NCBI RefSeq assembly: GCF_026013615.1
Contig: NZ_JAPDPI010000047.1
Coordinates: forward strand, 1 to 42,073
DNA from: Plebeiibacterium marinum
GTDB taxonomy: Bacteria > Bacteroidota > Bacteroidia > Bacteroidales > Marinilabiliaceae
Length of the DNA stretch: 42,073 nucleotides
Direction: 5' to 3'
This document shows, piece by piece, positions 8,990-17,141 of the stretch; position 1 is the stretch's first letter; each line of letters begins with the position of its first letter. The notes beneath the pieces were generated by a model. That model searched no databases. It was given only the letters and a program-made list of their open reading frames with translations, and was not told where the DNA came from. Position numbers and translations under genes: made by a program.

Positions 8990-9379
8990 CTAACACCCCG
9001 AACAGGAAGAACAACCATCTGAAGAACATGAACTTTTACTCTCAATCATAGCTTCAGTAAAATCTTTCAGCAATCCCCTTTTTAAAAGGGAAATATTTTC
9101 CTCCACCAATGATGCGGAAGCTTTGTATACTTCAATTTCGTTTTCAAAAAGTATTTTGGCAGCCATGGGACGAAGGTTTGGGGTAATAATGGCTTCTATT
9201 TCAAGTTTCTTAATCTCATCCATCGTCAGATATATAGCACTTGTATCGCTTAACGAATAAATAGACGACTGATCGGTATCAATATCAATGATATTATAGT
9301 GTTGTGCTTTGTAAAAATCAGGTGCTAATAACTCTTTCTTTAAAGCACTCTCTCCTAAAATTGGCATACATACTTTCAT
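8990..9379 (-). CDS. NifB/NifX family (dinitrogenase iron-molybdenum cofactor-type) protein with cysteine tail
   Basis: About 129 residues from the ATG at 9379 (MKVCMPILGESALKKE). It fits the small NifX/NifB-like fold (PF02579-type), whose members carry metalloclusters or bind iron-sulfur or FeMo-type cofactor precursors. The end is unusual: CSSDGCSSCSGC gives a C-x4-C-x2-C-x2-C pattern that could bind a metal or cluster. No nitrogenase or cofactor gene is nearby. Many anaerobic Bacteroidota carry such orphans of unknown role. The open frame extends to 9433, but the MKVCMPI start matches the family. It is a single gene with no clear promoter. Confidence 0.8.
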   Translation of the reverse strand: MKVCMPILGESALKKELLAPDFYKAQHYNIIDIDTDQSSIYSLSDTSAIYLTMDEIKKLEIEAIITPNLRPMAAKILFENEIEVYKASASLVEENISLLKRGLLKDFTEAMIESKSSCSSDGCSSCSGC

Positions 9380-9857
9380 AATCTTTTGTGTTTTAAGGTT
9401 GAACTCTACATTCTGGTAACTCCCAAATTGCATTTTCTACATAATTGTAGGATTAATTGGTTTTGTACTCATTGTTATTTTACTGATTAACAGTAAGTAT
9501 TATTCTTATTTTGTGTTATTCTGGTTATTATACTGCAAGCAACAGGCCAAGTTTTACAATGATCAATGACCAATTAGCAATGATCAATGACCAACAACCA
9601 ACAACCAATGACTAATCACTAATGACCAATGGCCAATGACTAATGGCCAATGACTAATGGCCAGTAACAATGATCAATTAACAAATAAGCATCAACCAGC
9701 GCAGTAAGCAGTTAAAAAATCAGCCAAACAAAAACAAAAAAAAATACTTCTCCAATAGGGGTAAAAAACCACAGTAATGTCTTTAATATAGAAGAACAAA
9801 CAGGCAATGGCCAGCTGTAAAACAAAAACAACTTAGTAAAACCTAAAATTTAATATC
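9380..9857. other. Spacer with CCAATGA-type heptamer word array
   Basis: Positions 9556-9680 are mostly degenerate 7-bp words (CAATGAC, CAATTAG, CAATGAT, CAACAAC, TAATGGC). The rest is AT-rich with A runs before the next gene. No gene, terminator or clear promoter is seen. Confidence 0.7.
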
Positions 9858-11174
9858 ATGAGAACAGAAAAATATTATAAGCGCAGGATTTTGAATATCC
9901 TTATTGCCATAGTTTTTATGGTAGGAATTGTACCCGTATCTATTTTAGCCAATCCGGTTGTTGATGATGATATACTGCCCGATACATTAAACACCATTCA
10001 ATACCGGGGAAAAATAATCGATAGTGAATCAGGAGCCCCATTGGTGTTTGCAACACTAACCATCGAAGGGACGAATATTGCCACTGTATCCAATTCGGAA
10101 GGTGATTTTTTATTGAAAGTACCAAAAGAAATGCCTCTGAATACAAAAATCAGTGTTTCCTACCTTGGATATAAAGGAAAATCGTTTGTATTGTCGGATT
10201 TAAAACCTGACAAAAACAAACTAAAACTTGACCTGTTAACAATATCTTTGTCGGAAATTAATGTAGCACCCAAAGATGCACACCAAATTATCAGGGAAGT
10301 AATCTCCAGGAAAAAAGAGAATTACATCCAGGAACCTTTGCGAATGACTACCTTTTACCGGGAAACAATTAAGCGAAGGCGGAACTATGTATCTTTGGCC
10401 GAAGCCGTGATTGATGTTCACAAACAACCCTACTCCAACTATCGTTTGGATGGGATGAAATTATTCAAGGCACGTAAAGATGCTGATTACAGTAAAATGG
10501 ATACCCTGACTTTTAAATTGCAGGGAGGCCCCTATTCTACCTTGATGTTAGATATTATGAAAGAGCCTTATTCCATCATTACGGTAGAAGAAATTGATTA
10601 CTACATCTTTAAATTAGAAAACATCACCAAGGTCAATAACCGCTTGATATATGTTATCAGCTTTGAACAGAAGCCTTATGTAGAAGAACCCTTGTTTTAC
10701 GGCAGGTTATATATCGATGTGGAATCCATGGCCATTTCAAGTGCAAATTACAGCATCAATATTGAAGATAAGAATAAAGCTTCGGCTATGTTTATTAAGC
10801 GCAAGCCTGTTGGCGCCGTGGTTTATCCTACCGAAGCCAGTTACCTTGTAAATTACCGTCAGCACCAAGGCAAGTGGATGTATGGCTATTCGCGGGGACA
10901 GATTACTTTTAAAATTAACTGGAAGAAAAAACTGTTCAACACAAGCTATACTTCTACTATTGAAATGGCGGTTACCGATTGGCGCAAAGCCACCGAACGT
11001 CCGTTTAAAGTGAGCGAACGCCTGAACCAAAACATTATTTTACAGGATAAGGTAGCCGGATTCAGCGATCCACAATTCTGGGGCGACTATAACGTTATAG
11101 AACCGGAAGCTTCTATTGAGTCGGTAATTAAGAAGATAAAGAAAAGATTGGATAAGGTGGCCGAGAGTGAGTAG
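9858..11174 (+). CDS. Exported carboxypeptidase-regulatory-like domain protein
   Basis: 438 residues. A hydrophobic segment at about residues 10-31 (ILNILIAIVFMVGIVPVSIL) acts as a signal peptide or anchor. A CarboxypepD_reg-like beta-sandwich spans roughly 47-130, with the typical GKIIDSESGAPLVFATLTI and GTNIATVSNSEGDFLL. The remaining region, with TTFYRETIKRRRNYVSLAEA, is common in Bacteroidota envelope proteins related to the DUF5686 group. It is probably exported to the periplasm or outer membrane, but its function is unknown. It lacks the TonB-receptor barrel that often follows this domain. It stands alone, and its stop codon is followed at once by heptamer-word DNA. Confidence 0.85.
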   Translation: MRTEKYYKRRILNILIAIVFMVGIVPVSILANPVVDDDILPDTLNTIQYRGKIIDSESGAPLVFATLTIEGTNIATVSNSEGDFLLKVPKEMPLNTKISVSYLGYKGKSFVLSDLKPDKNKLKLDLLTISLSEINVAPKDAHQIIREVISRKKENYIQEPLRMTTFYRETIKRRRNYVSLAEAVIDVHKQPYSNYRLDGMKLFKARKDADYSKMDTLTFKLQGGPYSTLMLDIMKEPYSIITVEEIDYYIFKLENITKVNNRLIYVISFEQKPYVEEPLFYGRLYIDVESMAISSANYSINIEDKNKASAMFIKRKPVGAVVYPTEASYLVNYRQHQGKWMYGYSRGQITFKINWKKKLFNTSYTSTIEMAVTDWRKATERPFKVSERLNQNIILQDKVAGFSDPQFWGDYNVIEPEASIESVIKKIKKRLDKVAESE

Positions 11175-11175
11175 T

Positions 11176-11256
11176 TTATGGCGGAGGGCAAAGAGCGGAG
11201 GGCTGAGAGCAAAGAGCAGAGGGCAAAGAACAGTTCCTTCTCCTATGAAAAACAAT
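11176..11256. repeat. Heptamer word array, GGCAAAG type
   Basis: The words read GGCGGAG, GGCAAAG, AGCGGAG, GGCTGAG, AGCAAAG, AGCAGAG, GGCAAAG in strict 7-bp register directly after the stop codon. The same word type recurs at about 12951-12985 and 13292-13330. Confidence 0.8.
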
Positions 11257-11286
11257 CTTCCTCTTTGCCCTGAGGCAAGGGGGAAG
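11257..11286 (+). repeat. 30-bp hairpin module (copy 2)
   Basis: CTTCCTCTTTGCC, loop CTGA, GGCAAGGGGGAAG. Near-identical copies lie at 11694-11723 and 13354-13383, a variant at 13007-13035, and a reverse copy at 572-601. It is always preceded by a CCTATGAAAAACAAT or AAAACCAAT block. Confidence 0.75.
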
Positions 11287-12270
11287 TACTGTTCCTGTGC
11301 AAAAAAGGTATATTAGTAGCATGTAATCAGGCTAAAGCGCAGCGTGCTAAAGGCGCAGCCGTCCTATTGGCTAACAGCTATTACTTACGGATCCGATCTT
11401 ATTTACATGGCGCATATAAAGAACGGATCCCGGAATATTGTTCCTGTGCAAAAAGGTGTATTAGTAGCTAACAATCAGGCTAAAGCGTAGCGTCCTAAAG
11501 GCGTAGCCGTCCTATCAGCTATTGGCTAACAGCTATTACTTACGGATCTGATCTCATTTACAATACGCTTATAAAGATCGGATCCGGGAATATTGCTCCT
11601 GAGCAAAAGATGCTGTAGTAGCGAGCAATTAAGCTAAAGCGCAGCGTCCTAAAGGCGCAGCCGTCCTATCAGCTAATAGCTATTAAAACCAATCTTCCTC
11701 TTTGCCCTGAGGCAAGGGGGAAGTACCATGCAGCAAGCATGGGGATGGGGGTCATTTAGAGAATAACTCTTTAGACGTACGCCCATAAGCTAAAACACAT
11801 TATAGAGGCAGGACTTCTCTTACGGATCCGATCTTAATTACATGGCGCTTATAAAGATTGGATCCGGGAATATTGTTCCTGTGCAAAAAGGTGTATTAGT
11901 AGCAAACATTCAAGCTAAAGCGCAGCGTCCTAAAGGCGGAGCCGTCCTATTGGCTAACAGCTATTACTTAAGGATCCGATCTTAATTACAAGGTGCTTAT
12001 AAAGAACGGATCCGGGAGATGTTGTTCCCATGCAAAAGGTGTATTAGTAGCAAGAAATCAAGCTAAAGCGCAGCGTCCTAAAGGCGAAGCCGTCCTATCA
12101 ACTATTGGCTAACAGCTATTACTTACGGATGCGATCTTATTTACATGGCGCTTATAAAGATCGGATCCGGGAGATGTTGTTCCCATGCAAAAAGTGTATT
12201 AGTAGCAAACAATCAAGCTAAAGCGCAGCGTCCTAAAGGCGGAGCCGTCCTATCTGCTAATAGCTATTGA
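11287..12270 (+). repeat. Array of ~155-bp composite repeat with 42-bp GATC hairpins (right array A)
   Basis: Reverse complement of the left array. Five hairpins of exactly 42 bp lie at 11389-11430, 11544-11585, 11824-11865, 11972-12013 and 12127-12168. Between them are GGTGTATTAGTAGC, a variable 10 bp or so, AAGCTAAAGCGCAGCGTCC, AAAGGCGCAGCCGTCC and GGCTAACAGCTATTACTTA blocks. The second and third hairpins are separated by an extra block (11690-11823) carrying the 30-bp hairpin module and a GTACCATGCAGC to GCAGGACTTC segment. No gene is seen. The array ends at the stop codon of the antiterminator gene. Confidence 0.9.
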
Positions 12271-12276
12271 CTATTG

Positions 12277-12804
12277 TCAATTGCTTCCCCCCTCCTCTTT
12301 CATCACGGTTGCCTCTTCCAGGTTTACTACCAGTGTATAACCAATATTTGAAATGTTCAGGTACAGTTTTTTGGTTCCCTGAATGGTTTCTACCGTACCT
12401 TTTATCCCTTTCAACGGACCGGAAGTAACGGTAATCTCCTCTCCCTTTTTAATATTTCGTGCCTCAACATCAAAAGCAATCTTGTTTTCAATGGTTCTGC
12501 GCATGGCTTCAATTTCATATTCAGGAATATTAACAGCCTTGCCCTTGTACGACACATAAGCCACTATTCCATTTACCTGAAAAACATCATTATACCTTTC
12601 CTTAGGAATTTTAATGAAAATATAGGAACTGATCGCAGGTACCTCAACCCACTTTTTACGGTCGCTCCACTGGCGCAATTCCCTTTTTATGGGCAGGTAG
12701 TTTATAATCCCAAGCTTATTAAGCTCTTCTGCCACTTTCTTCTCTGCCCTCGACTTGGTATACAGGGCATACCAATAGTTTGCTGTTGTTGTGCTTTCTT
12801 TCAA
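12277..12804 (-). CDS. NusG-like (UpxY-type) transcription antiterminator
   Basis: 175 residues with an N-terminal NGN domain at about residues 9-105 (YWYALYTKSRAEKKVAEEL, then VPAISSYIFIKIP). A KOW-type segment follows at about 115-150 (KKGEEITVTSGPLKGIKGTV). It belongs to the specialised NusG paralogues that, in Bacteroides, let RNA polymerase read through the leader of a capsule operon. Unlike typical upxY it is not the first gene of the operon: it faces the other way, 1.2 kb from the regulator pseudogene and about 2.8 kb from the first glycan gene. The start is TTG (12804), 24 bp after a -7 box. Repeat arrays in the same orientation flank it. Confidence 0.88.
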   Translation of the reverse strand: MKESTTTANYWYALYTKSRAEKKVAEELNKLGIINYLPIKRELRQWSDRKKWVEVPAISSYIFIKIPKERYNDVFQVNGIVAYVSYKGKAVNIPEYEIEAMRRTIENKIAFDVEARNIKKGEEITVTSGPLKGIKGTVETIQGTKKLYLNISNIGYTLVVNLEEATVMKEEGGSN

Positions 12805-12828
12805 AATCCTCTAATTTTCTCAATTATG

Positions 12829-12836
12829 CAAATGTA
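12829..12836 (-). promoter_or_regulatory. Bacteroidota -7 box of the antiterminator gene
   Basis: TACATTTG on the minus strand fits TAnnTTTG and lies 24 bp before the TTG start at 12804. A TTG is present upstream, but at 23-bp spacing, longer than usual. Confidence 0.6.
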
Positions 12837-12889
12837 ATTTTTTTGAAATAAAAACTATTCAATCACCAACAAATTATTGCGAAGAAATC

Positions 12890-13136
12890 CGACGTGACAT
12901 ATAACCATGGAGCAGTTTCTTGAAAAGAATCGAGTAGCAAGATGGCGGAGCGCGGAGTGCAAAGAGCTGAGGGCGGAGAACAGTGCCTTCTCCTATGAAA
13001 AACAATCTTCCTCTTTGCCCTGAGGCAACGGAAAGTACCATGCTGCAGTGTATGGGGATGGGGGTCATTTAGCGAACAACTCTTTGGACGTACGCCCATA
13101 AGCTAAAACACATTATAGAGGCAGGACTTCACTTAC
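12890..13136. repeat. Spacer of word DNA and 30-bp hairpin module (copy 3)
   Basis: It contains GGCAAAG-type heptamers (12951-12985), the block TGCCTTCTCCTATGAAAAAC and a variant of the 30-bp hairpin module at 13007-13035. A segment from GTACCATGCTGCAG to GAGGCAGGACTTCAC repeats the one at 11724-11820. Open frames on the minus strand here are translations of repeats, not genes. Confidence 0.75.
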
Positions 13137-13650
13137 GGATCCGATCTTATTTACAAGATGCTTATAAAGATCGGATCCGGGAATATTGCTCCTGTGCAAA
13201 AAGGTGTATTAGTAGCTAACATTTAAGCTAAAGCGCAGCGTCCAAAAGGCGGAGCCGTCCTATCTGCTATTGGCAAATCAGTATCAATATTGCGAAGTGC
13301 GAAGTGCAAAGAGCTGAGGGCAGAGAACAGTGCCTCCTCCTACGAAAACCAATCTTCCTCTTTGCCCTGAGGCAAGGGGGAAGTACCATGCAGCAGGCAT
13401 GGGGATGGGGGTCTTTTAGAGAACAACTATTGGGACGTACGCACATAAGCTAAAACACATTATAGAGGTAGGACTAATACGCAGCAAGCCTGTTATATGT
13501 TATTTAAGGATCCGATCTTATTTACAATACGCTTACAAAGATCGGATCCGGGGAAATGTTGTTCCTATGCAAAAGATGCTATAGTAGCAATTAGTTAAGC
13601 TAAAGCGCAGCGTCCTAAAGGCGCAGCCGTCCTATCAGCTATCAGCTATT
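13130..13650 (+). repeat. Composite repeats with 42-bp GATC hairpins (right array B)
   Basis: Two more units with hairpins at 13137-13178 and 13508-13549, both exactly 42 bp with perfect 12-bp arms. Between them lie the usual TATTAGTAGC and AAGCGCAGCGTCC modules, a GGCAAAG-type word stretch (13292-13330), a fourth 30-bp hairpin module (13354-13383) and its GTACCATGCAGC to GAGGTAGGAC partner segment. The orientation equals that of right array A, so the antiterminator gene is flanked by direct repeats. Confidence 0.9.
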
Positions 13651-13726
13651 AGCTAACCCCTACCCCACCAAGCTCTACCTCTAACATTCTACTCACTTTT
13701 TCGAAAAAAGAAACTTCTAAAATTAC

Positions 13727-13756
13727 TTTGTATTTCCCGTAACAAAACTAATTTTG
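13727..13756 (+). promoter_or_regulatory. Bacteroidota promoter facing the regulator and glycan locus
   Basis: TTTG (13727-13730), an 18-bp spacer and TAATTTTG (13749-13756) fit the Bacteroidota -33/-7 pattern. It points toward the AlbA-type regulator and the glycan genes and would give a leader of about 220 nt. A GC-rich hairpin follows at 13798-13823. Confidence 0.6.
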
Positions 13757-13797
13757 CACCGTATTTCTCTCTTGGTTTGGGTGGTTTGCTGTAACTC

Positions 13798-13823
13798 ACC
13801 GTGCCGTAGGCATACCCGGCGGT
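13798..13823 (+). promoter_or_regulatory. GC-rich leader hairpin
   Basis: ACC..GCCG and CGGC.GGT arms with an inner GG/CC pair enclose CATA. It is a compact GC-rich hairpin in an otherwise AT-rich spacer, about 40 bp after the -7 box. It has no T run, so it is not a terminator. It might be a leader signal for the neighbouring antiterminator, but nothing in the sequence proves this. Confidence 0.35.
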
Positions 13824-13984
13824 CAACAATGACCAATTAGCAGTTATCAATAACCAATGACTATTGACCAGTAACCACCATTCCTGTATGAAAAACAAAG
13901 ATATACGTTGGAAACAACGACTTTCAAATATTTTAAGCTTTTATCTGAGGATAAATAAAAAACCGCTAAATAACAATTATATCC

Positions 13985-15375
13985 ATGAACTCCGATCAAC
14001 TTAAATACATAATAGCTCAAGGTGAAAATGAAGCGGTTGAGTTCAAATCTTCTTTTAACAAAGCCGCAATTGAAACTATAGTTGCATTTTCAAACACAAA
14101 AGGAGGCTTGGTTATCATTGGGGTTTCTGATAATATGGAAGTAACAGGGGTTAATACTAACAACGAATCTATTCAAAACTGGCTAAATGAGATAAAACAA
14201 AAAACCGAACCTTCAATCATCCCAAATAAAATAGAAGTTGGAGTTGATTCAAAAGAACTGGTAGTCTTATCTATTCCTGAAGTCCCGGTAAAGCCTGTAG
14301 CCTTGCAAGGTCGTTATTATTTAAGAAAAGGAAATTCGAACCACTTGTTAAATGCAGATGAAATTGTTGAATTACGAATGGAAAGTATGAATCTCTCTTT
14401 CGATGCATATCCGGTAAAAACAAAATTTAAAGCGCTCAACAATGCTGCATTAAAACTGTTTTCCACCAAAACCAAAGAAAAGGGGCGTTACATACCTTCA
14501 CCAATATTAGAAAACGACTTTCATAAATTGGGATTAATTCAGAATGATACACTAACACGAGCTTGCGAACTTCTATTTGGCTTGCATCACACGTCAATAC
14601 ATATAGGCAGATTTAAATCATCGTCCACAATTATTGACGACATACTCATTAAAAGCCCATTAATCCAAGCTGTTGAAGAAGCTATGGATTTTATAAAAAA
14701 GAATATAAGGTTAGGTTATGAATTTACAGGAGACCTTAGCCGCAAGGATAAGTGGCAATTCCCTTTACAGGCAATTAGAGAACTATTGCTTAATGCTATA
14801 ATCCATAAAGATTACCGAAATCCAACAGATGTGATCATAAAGATATATGACAATGAAATTCAGTTTTCAAACCCGGGTAATTTATTTGGTAACTTAACTA
14901 TCGATGAATTAAATACGGATAGCTATCAACCTAGACATAGAAACAGGTTATTAGCTGAAGTGTTTTATTTAATGGGAGAAGTAGAAAAGTACGGTACCGG
15001 TTTTAAAGAATACGCGATTGGCTTAAAGAATACCCAAATCTTACTTATAGGATCGAAAACATGAATGATTTCACACGGATTATACTTAGACAAAAGCATG
15101 AAACATTTGCTTCAGATCAAGTAAATGTCCCCGTAAATGTCCCCGTAAATGTCCCTGTAAATGTCCCTGTAAATGAAAGACAACAAAAAATATTAGAGAT
15201 AATACCAACCACCCCTTATATAACAAGTCAGGAGTTGGCAAACCTATTAAACGTAAGTCTGAAAACAATAAAAAGAGACTTAACCAAACTTAAGAATATC
15301 AAACTAATACAAAGAGTTGGTTCGGATAAAACAGGATACTGGAAAGTAATTAGTAACCTATATGCTAAGAGATAA
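13985..15375 (+). pseudogene. AlbA_2-type DNA-binding/ATPase-like regulator, frameshifted
   Basis: One gene in two open frames, 13985-15064 and (from ATG 15061) to 15375. The first has a Schlafen AlbA_2 domain (GENEAVEFKSSF, ETIVAFSNTKGGLVIIGV) and a GHKL-like ATPase region (LLNAIIHKDYRNP, GTGF). The second has a C-terminal helix-turn-helix (SQELANLLNVSLKTIKRDL). A -1 shift at about 15007 joins them: it reads GTGFK then RIRDWLKEYPNLTYRIENMN, which is what this COG2865-type family has there. The site TTTTAAAG is not a proper slippery heptamer, so loss of one A in the A run is most likely. A 12-bp tandem repeat (about 15122-15173) encodes VNVP units, common in this family. A base-call error is possible. 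Confidence 0.8.
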
Positions 15376-15558
15376 GAGCAGAGAGATGAGTTGTTTTACA
15401 AACCAGTAACCAATGACCAGTGACCAATTAGCAATTATCAATAACCAATGACCAAAAACCAATAACCAATAACCAATGACCAGTAACCAATTAGCAGTTA
15501 TCAATAACCAATGACTATTGACTATTGACCAGCAACCAGTAACAAGTAACAAGCAACA
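15376..15558. repeat. Heptamer word array, CCAATGA type
   Basis: Words such as CAATGAC, CAGTGAC, CAATTAG, CAATAAC and TATTGAC fill the space up to the ATG of the dehydrogenase. The first part, with the end of the preceding open frame (15352-15420), recurs in near-identical form at 16964-17021. Confidence 0.85.
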
Positions 15559-16839
15559 ATGAAAAATAAAATAGCCGTAGTTGGGTTAGGATATGTGGGA
15601 CTACCACTAGCCGTAGAATTCGGAAAAAAATATCCAACTGTAGGATTTGATATCAATATACAAAGAGTAACAGAACTTCAAACGGGGCATGACCATACCC
15701 TGGAAGTGGAAAATGACTACCTTCTGGAAGTGATCAACAACTCAAACGGAAATTCCGGTATACAATTTACTGCAGACAGTAAAAACATTGCCGACTGCAA
15801 CTATTATATTGTAACAGTTCCTACCCCAACCGACAAAAATAACCGTCCTGTTTTAACTCCTTTGATTAAAGCCAGTGAAACCATTGGCCGGGTGCTCAAA
15901 AAAGGGGACATTGTTATTTACGAATCAACAGTATATCCGGGACTAACCGAAGAGGAATGCATCCCTGTACTGGAAAAAACATCAGGTCTGCAGTACAACA
16001 AAGATTTCTTTGCTGGCTACTCGCCGGAGCGTATCAATCCCGGCGACAAAAAGCATACAGTTACCAAAATTCTTAAAGTTACCTCAGGCTCTACCCCTGA
16101 AGTAGCTGAAAAAGTGGATCAACTATATCAATCCATTATTGTTGCAGGAACACACAAAGCACCATCAATAAAAGTAGCAGAGGCTGCTAAAGTTATTGAA
16201 AACAGCCAGCGCGATATTAACATTGCTTTTGTAAATGAGCTGGCTAAAATATTTAGTTCTTTGGGCATTGATACACAGGATGTATTGGAAGCCGCCGGAA
16301 CAAAATGGAACTTCCTTCCTTTTAAACCTGGCTTGGTTGGGGGACACTGTATAGGCGTGGATCCCTATTATTTGGCCCAAAAAGCACAGGAGGCAGGCTA
16401 TAACCCCGAAATTATTTTGGCAGGCCGTCGCATGAACGATGGCATGGGGGCCTGGGTAGCTTCACAGGTGGTTAAGCTCATGATAAAAAAAGGACACACC
16501 ATCATCAAAAGCCGTGTTTTATGTTTGGGTATCACCTTTAAAGAAAATTGTCCGGACATACGCAACACCAAAGCTATTGATGTAATTAATGAGCTAAAGG
16601 ATTATGGTTGTGCTGTAGATGTATATGATCCCTGGGCTGATAAAAAGGAAGTTGAGGACGAGTATAATATAACACTTATCAATAGCTACGAAAACAAAGC
16701 ATACGATGCCATTGTGCTAAATGTAGCTCATAATGAATTTAATGAATTGGATATCGCATCTCTTAAAAACGGGAACAATACTGTAGTGTATGATATTAAA
16801 GCTGTTTGGGATGTGGATATGGTGGATGGGAGGCTGTAA
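15559..16839 (+). CDS. UDP-N-acetylhexosamine 6-dehydrogenase (WbpO/TviB type)
   Basis: A nucleotide sugar dehydrogenase of 426 residues that oxidises C6 of UDP-GlcNAc or UDP-GalNAc to the uronic acid with two NAD+. The N-terminal NAD-binding motif is [13 protein letters not shown]. The catalytic cysteine lies in [13 protein letters not shown], and a C-terminal UDP-binding domain follows ([20 protein letters not shown]). The motif pattern resembles WbpO/TviB more than UDP-glucose dehydrogenase, but the substrate (Gal or Glc isomer) cannot be decided. It is the first glycan gene of the locus and probably supplies HexNAcA. Partly duplicated word DNA on both sides suggests it is a separately acquired cassette. 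Confidence 0.92.
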   Translation: MKNKIAVVGLGYVGLPLAVEFGKKYPTVGFDINIQRVTELQTGHDHTLEVENDYLLEVINNSNGNSGIQFTADSKNIADCNYYIVTVPTPTDKNNRPVLTPLIKASETIGRVLKKGDIVIYESTVYPGLTEEECIPVLEKTSGLQYNKDFFAGYSPERINPGDKKHTVTKILKVTSGSTPEVAEKVDQLYQSIIVAGTHKAPSIKVAEAAKVIENSQRDINIAFVNELAKIFSSLGIDTQDVLEAAGTKWNFLPFKPGLVGGHCIGVDPYYLAQKAQEAGYNPEIILAGRRMNDGMGAWVASQVVKLMIKKGHTIIKSRVLCLGITFKENCPDIRNTKAIDVINELKDYGCAVDVYDPWADKKEVEDEYNITLINSYENKAYDAIVLNVAHNEFNELDIASLKNGNNTVVYDIKAVWDVDMVDGRL

Positions 16840-17141
16840 GGGATAGCTTTTAGGACGGCTACACCTTTAGCTGATAGGACGCTGCGCTTTAGCTTCATAT
16901 GTCGCAACCAAAACACAGTTACAGAGCATTTCTGTCTAAAATAAGAGTTGAAAACCAGAATCCAGTAACCTATATGCTAAGAGCAGAGAGATGATTGATT
17001 TTGCAAACCAGTAACCAATGACTATTGACTATTGACTATTGACCAGTACACTAAGAAGTGAGAAGTGAGTTATGAAAAAAAGATAAAAACTATTAAAGCC
17101 AGAATTAACCAGAAACCAGCAACTAGAAACCAGTACAAAAA
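16840..17141. repeat. Spacer with partial composite repeat and duplicated word DNA
   Basis: Positions 16850-16900 carry a fragment of the ~155-bp unit (TTTTAGGACGGC, GGACGCTGCGCTTTAGCTT) without its hairpin. Positions 16964-17021 repeat 15352-15420, including the 20-mer AGTAACCTATATGCTAAGAG. CCAATGA and TATTGAC words follow. No gene and no clear promoter are seen. Confidence 0.8.

Noticed and set aside
8990-9379. Part of a nitrogen fixation cluster
   Set aside because: No nif genes are near. NifX-like small proteins are widespread without nitrogenase.
12863-13099. Minus-strand frames of 64-78 codons
   Set aside because: They are translations of the repeat modules and heptamer words, and the same peptide pieces appear wherever the repeats occur.
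11287-13650. CRISPR array
   Set aside because: The repeats are about 155 bp and similar over most of the unit. There are no short repeats separated by unique spacers of even length, and no cas genes.
13689-13898. Minus-strand frame of 69 codons behind a TATCTTTG box at 13903-13896
   Set aside because: Its N-terminal part is a translation of CCAATGA words and the rest shows no family resemblance. The TTG start lies inside the -7 box.
15000-15010. Programmed -1 ribosomal frameshift in the AlbA_2-type gene
   Set aside because: TTTTAAAG does not fit the slippery heptamer rule in the reading frame, and no strong downstream structure is seen. A deletion or base-call error is simpler.
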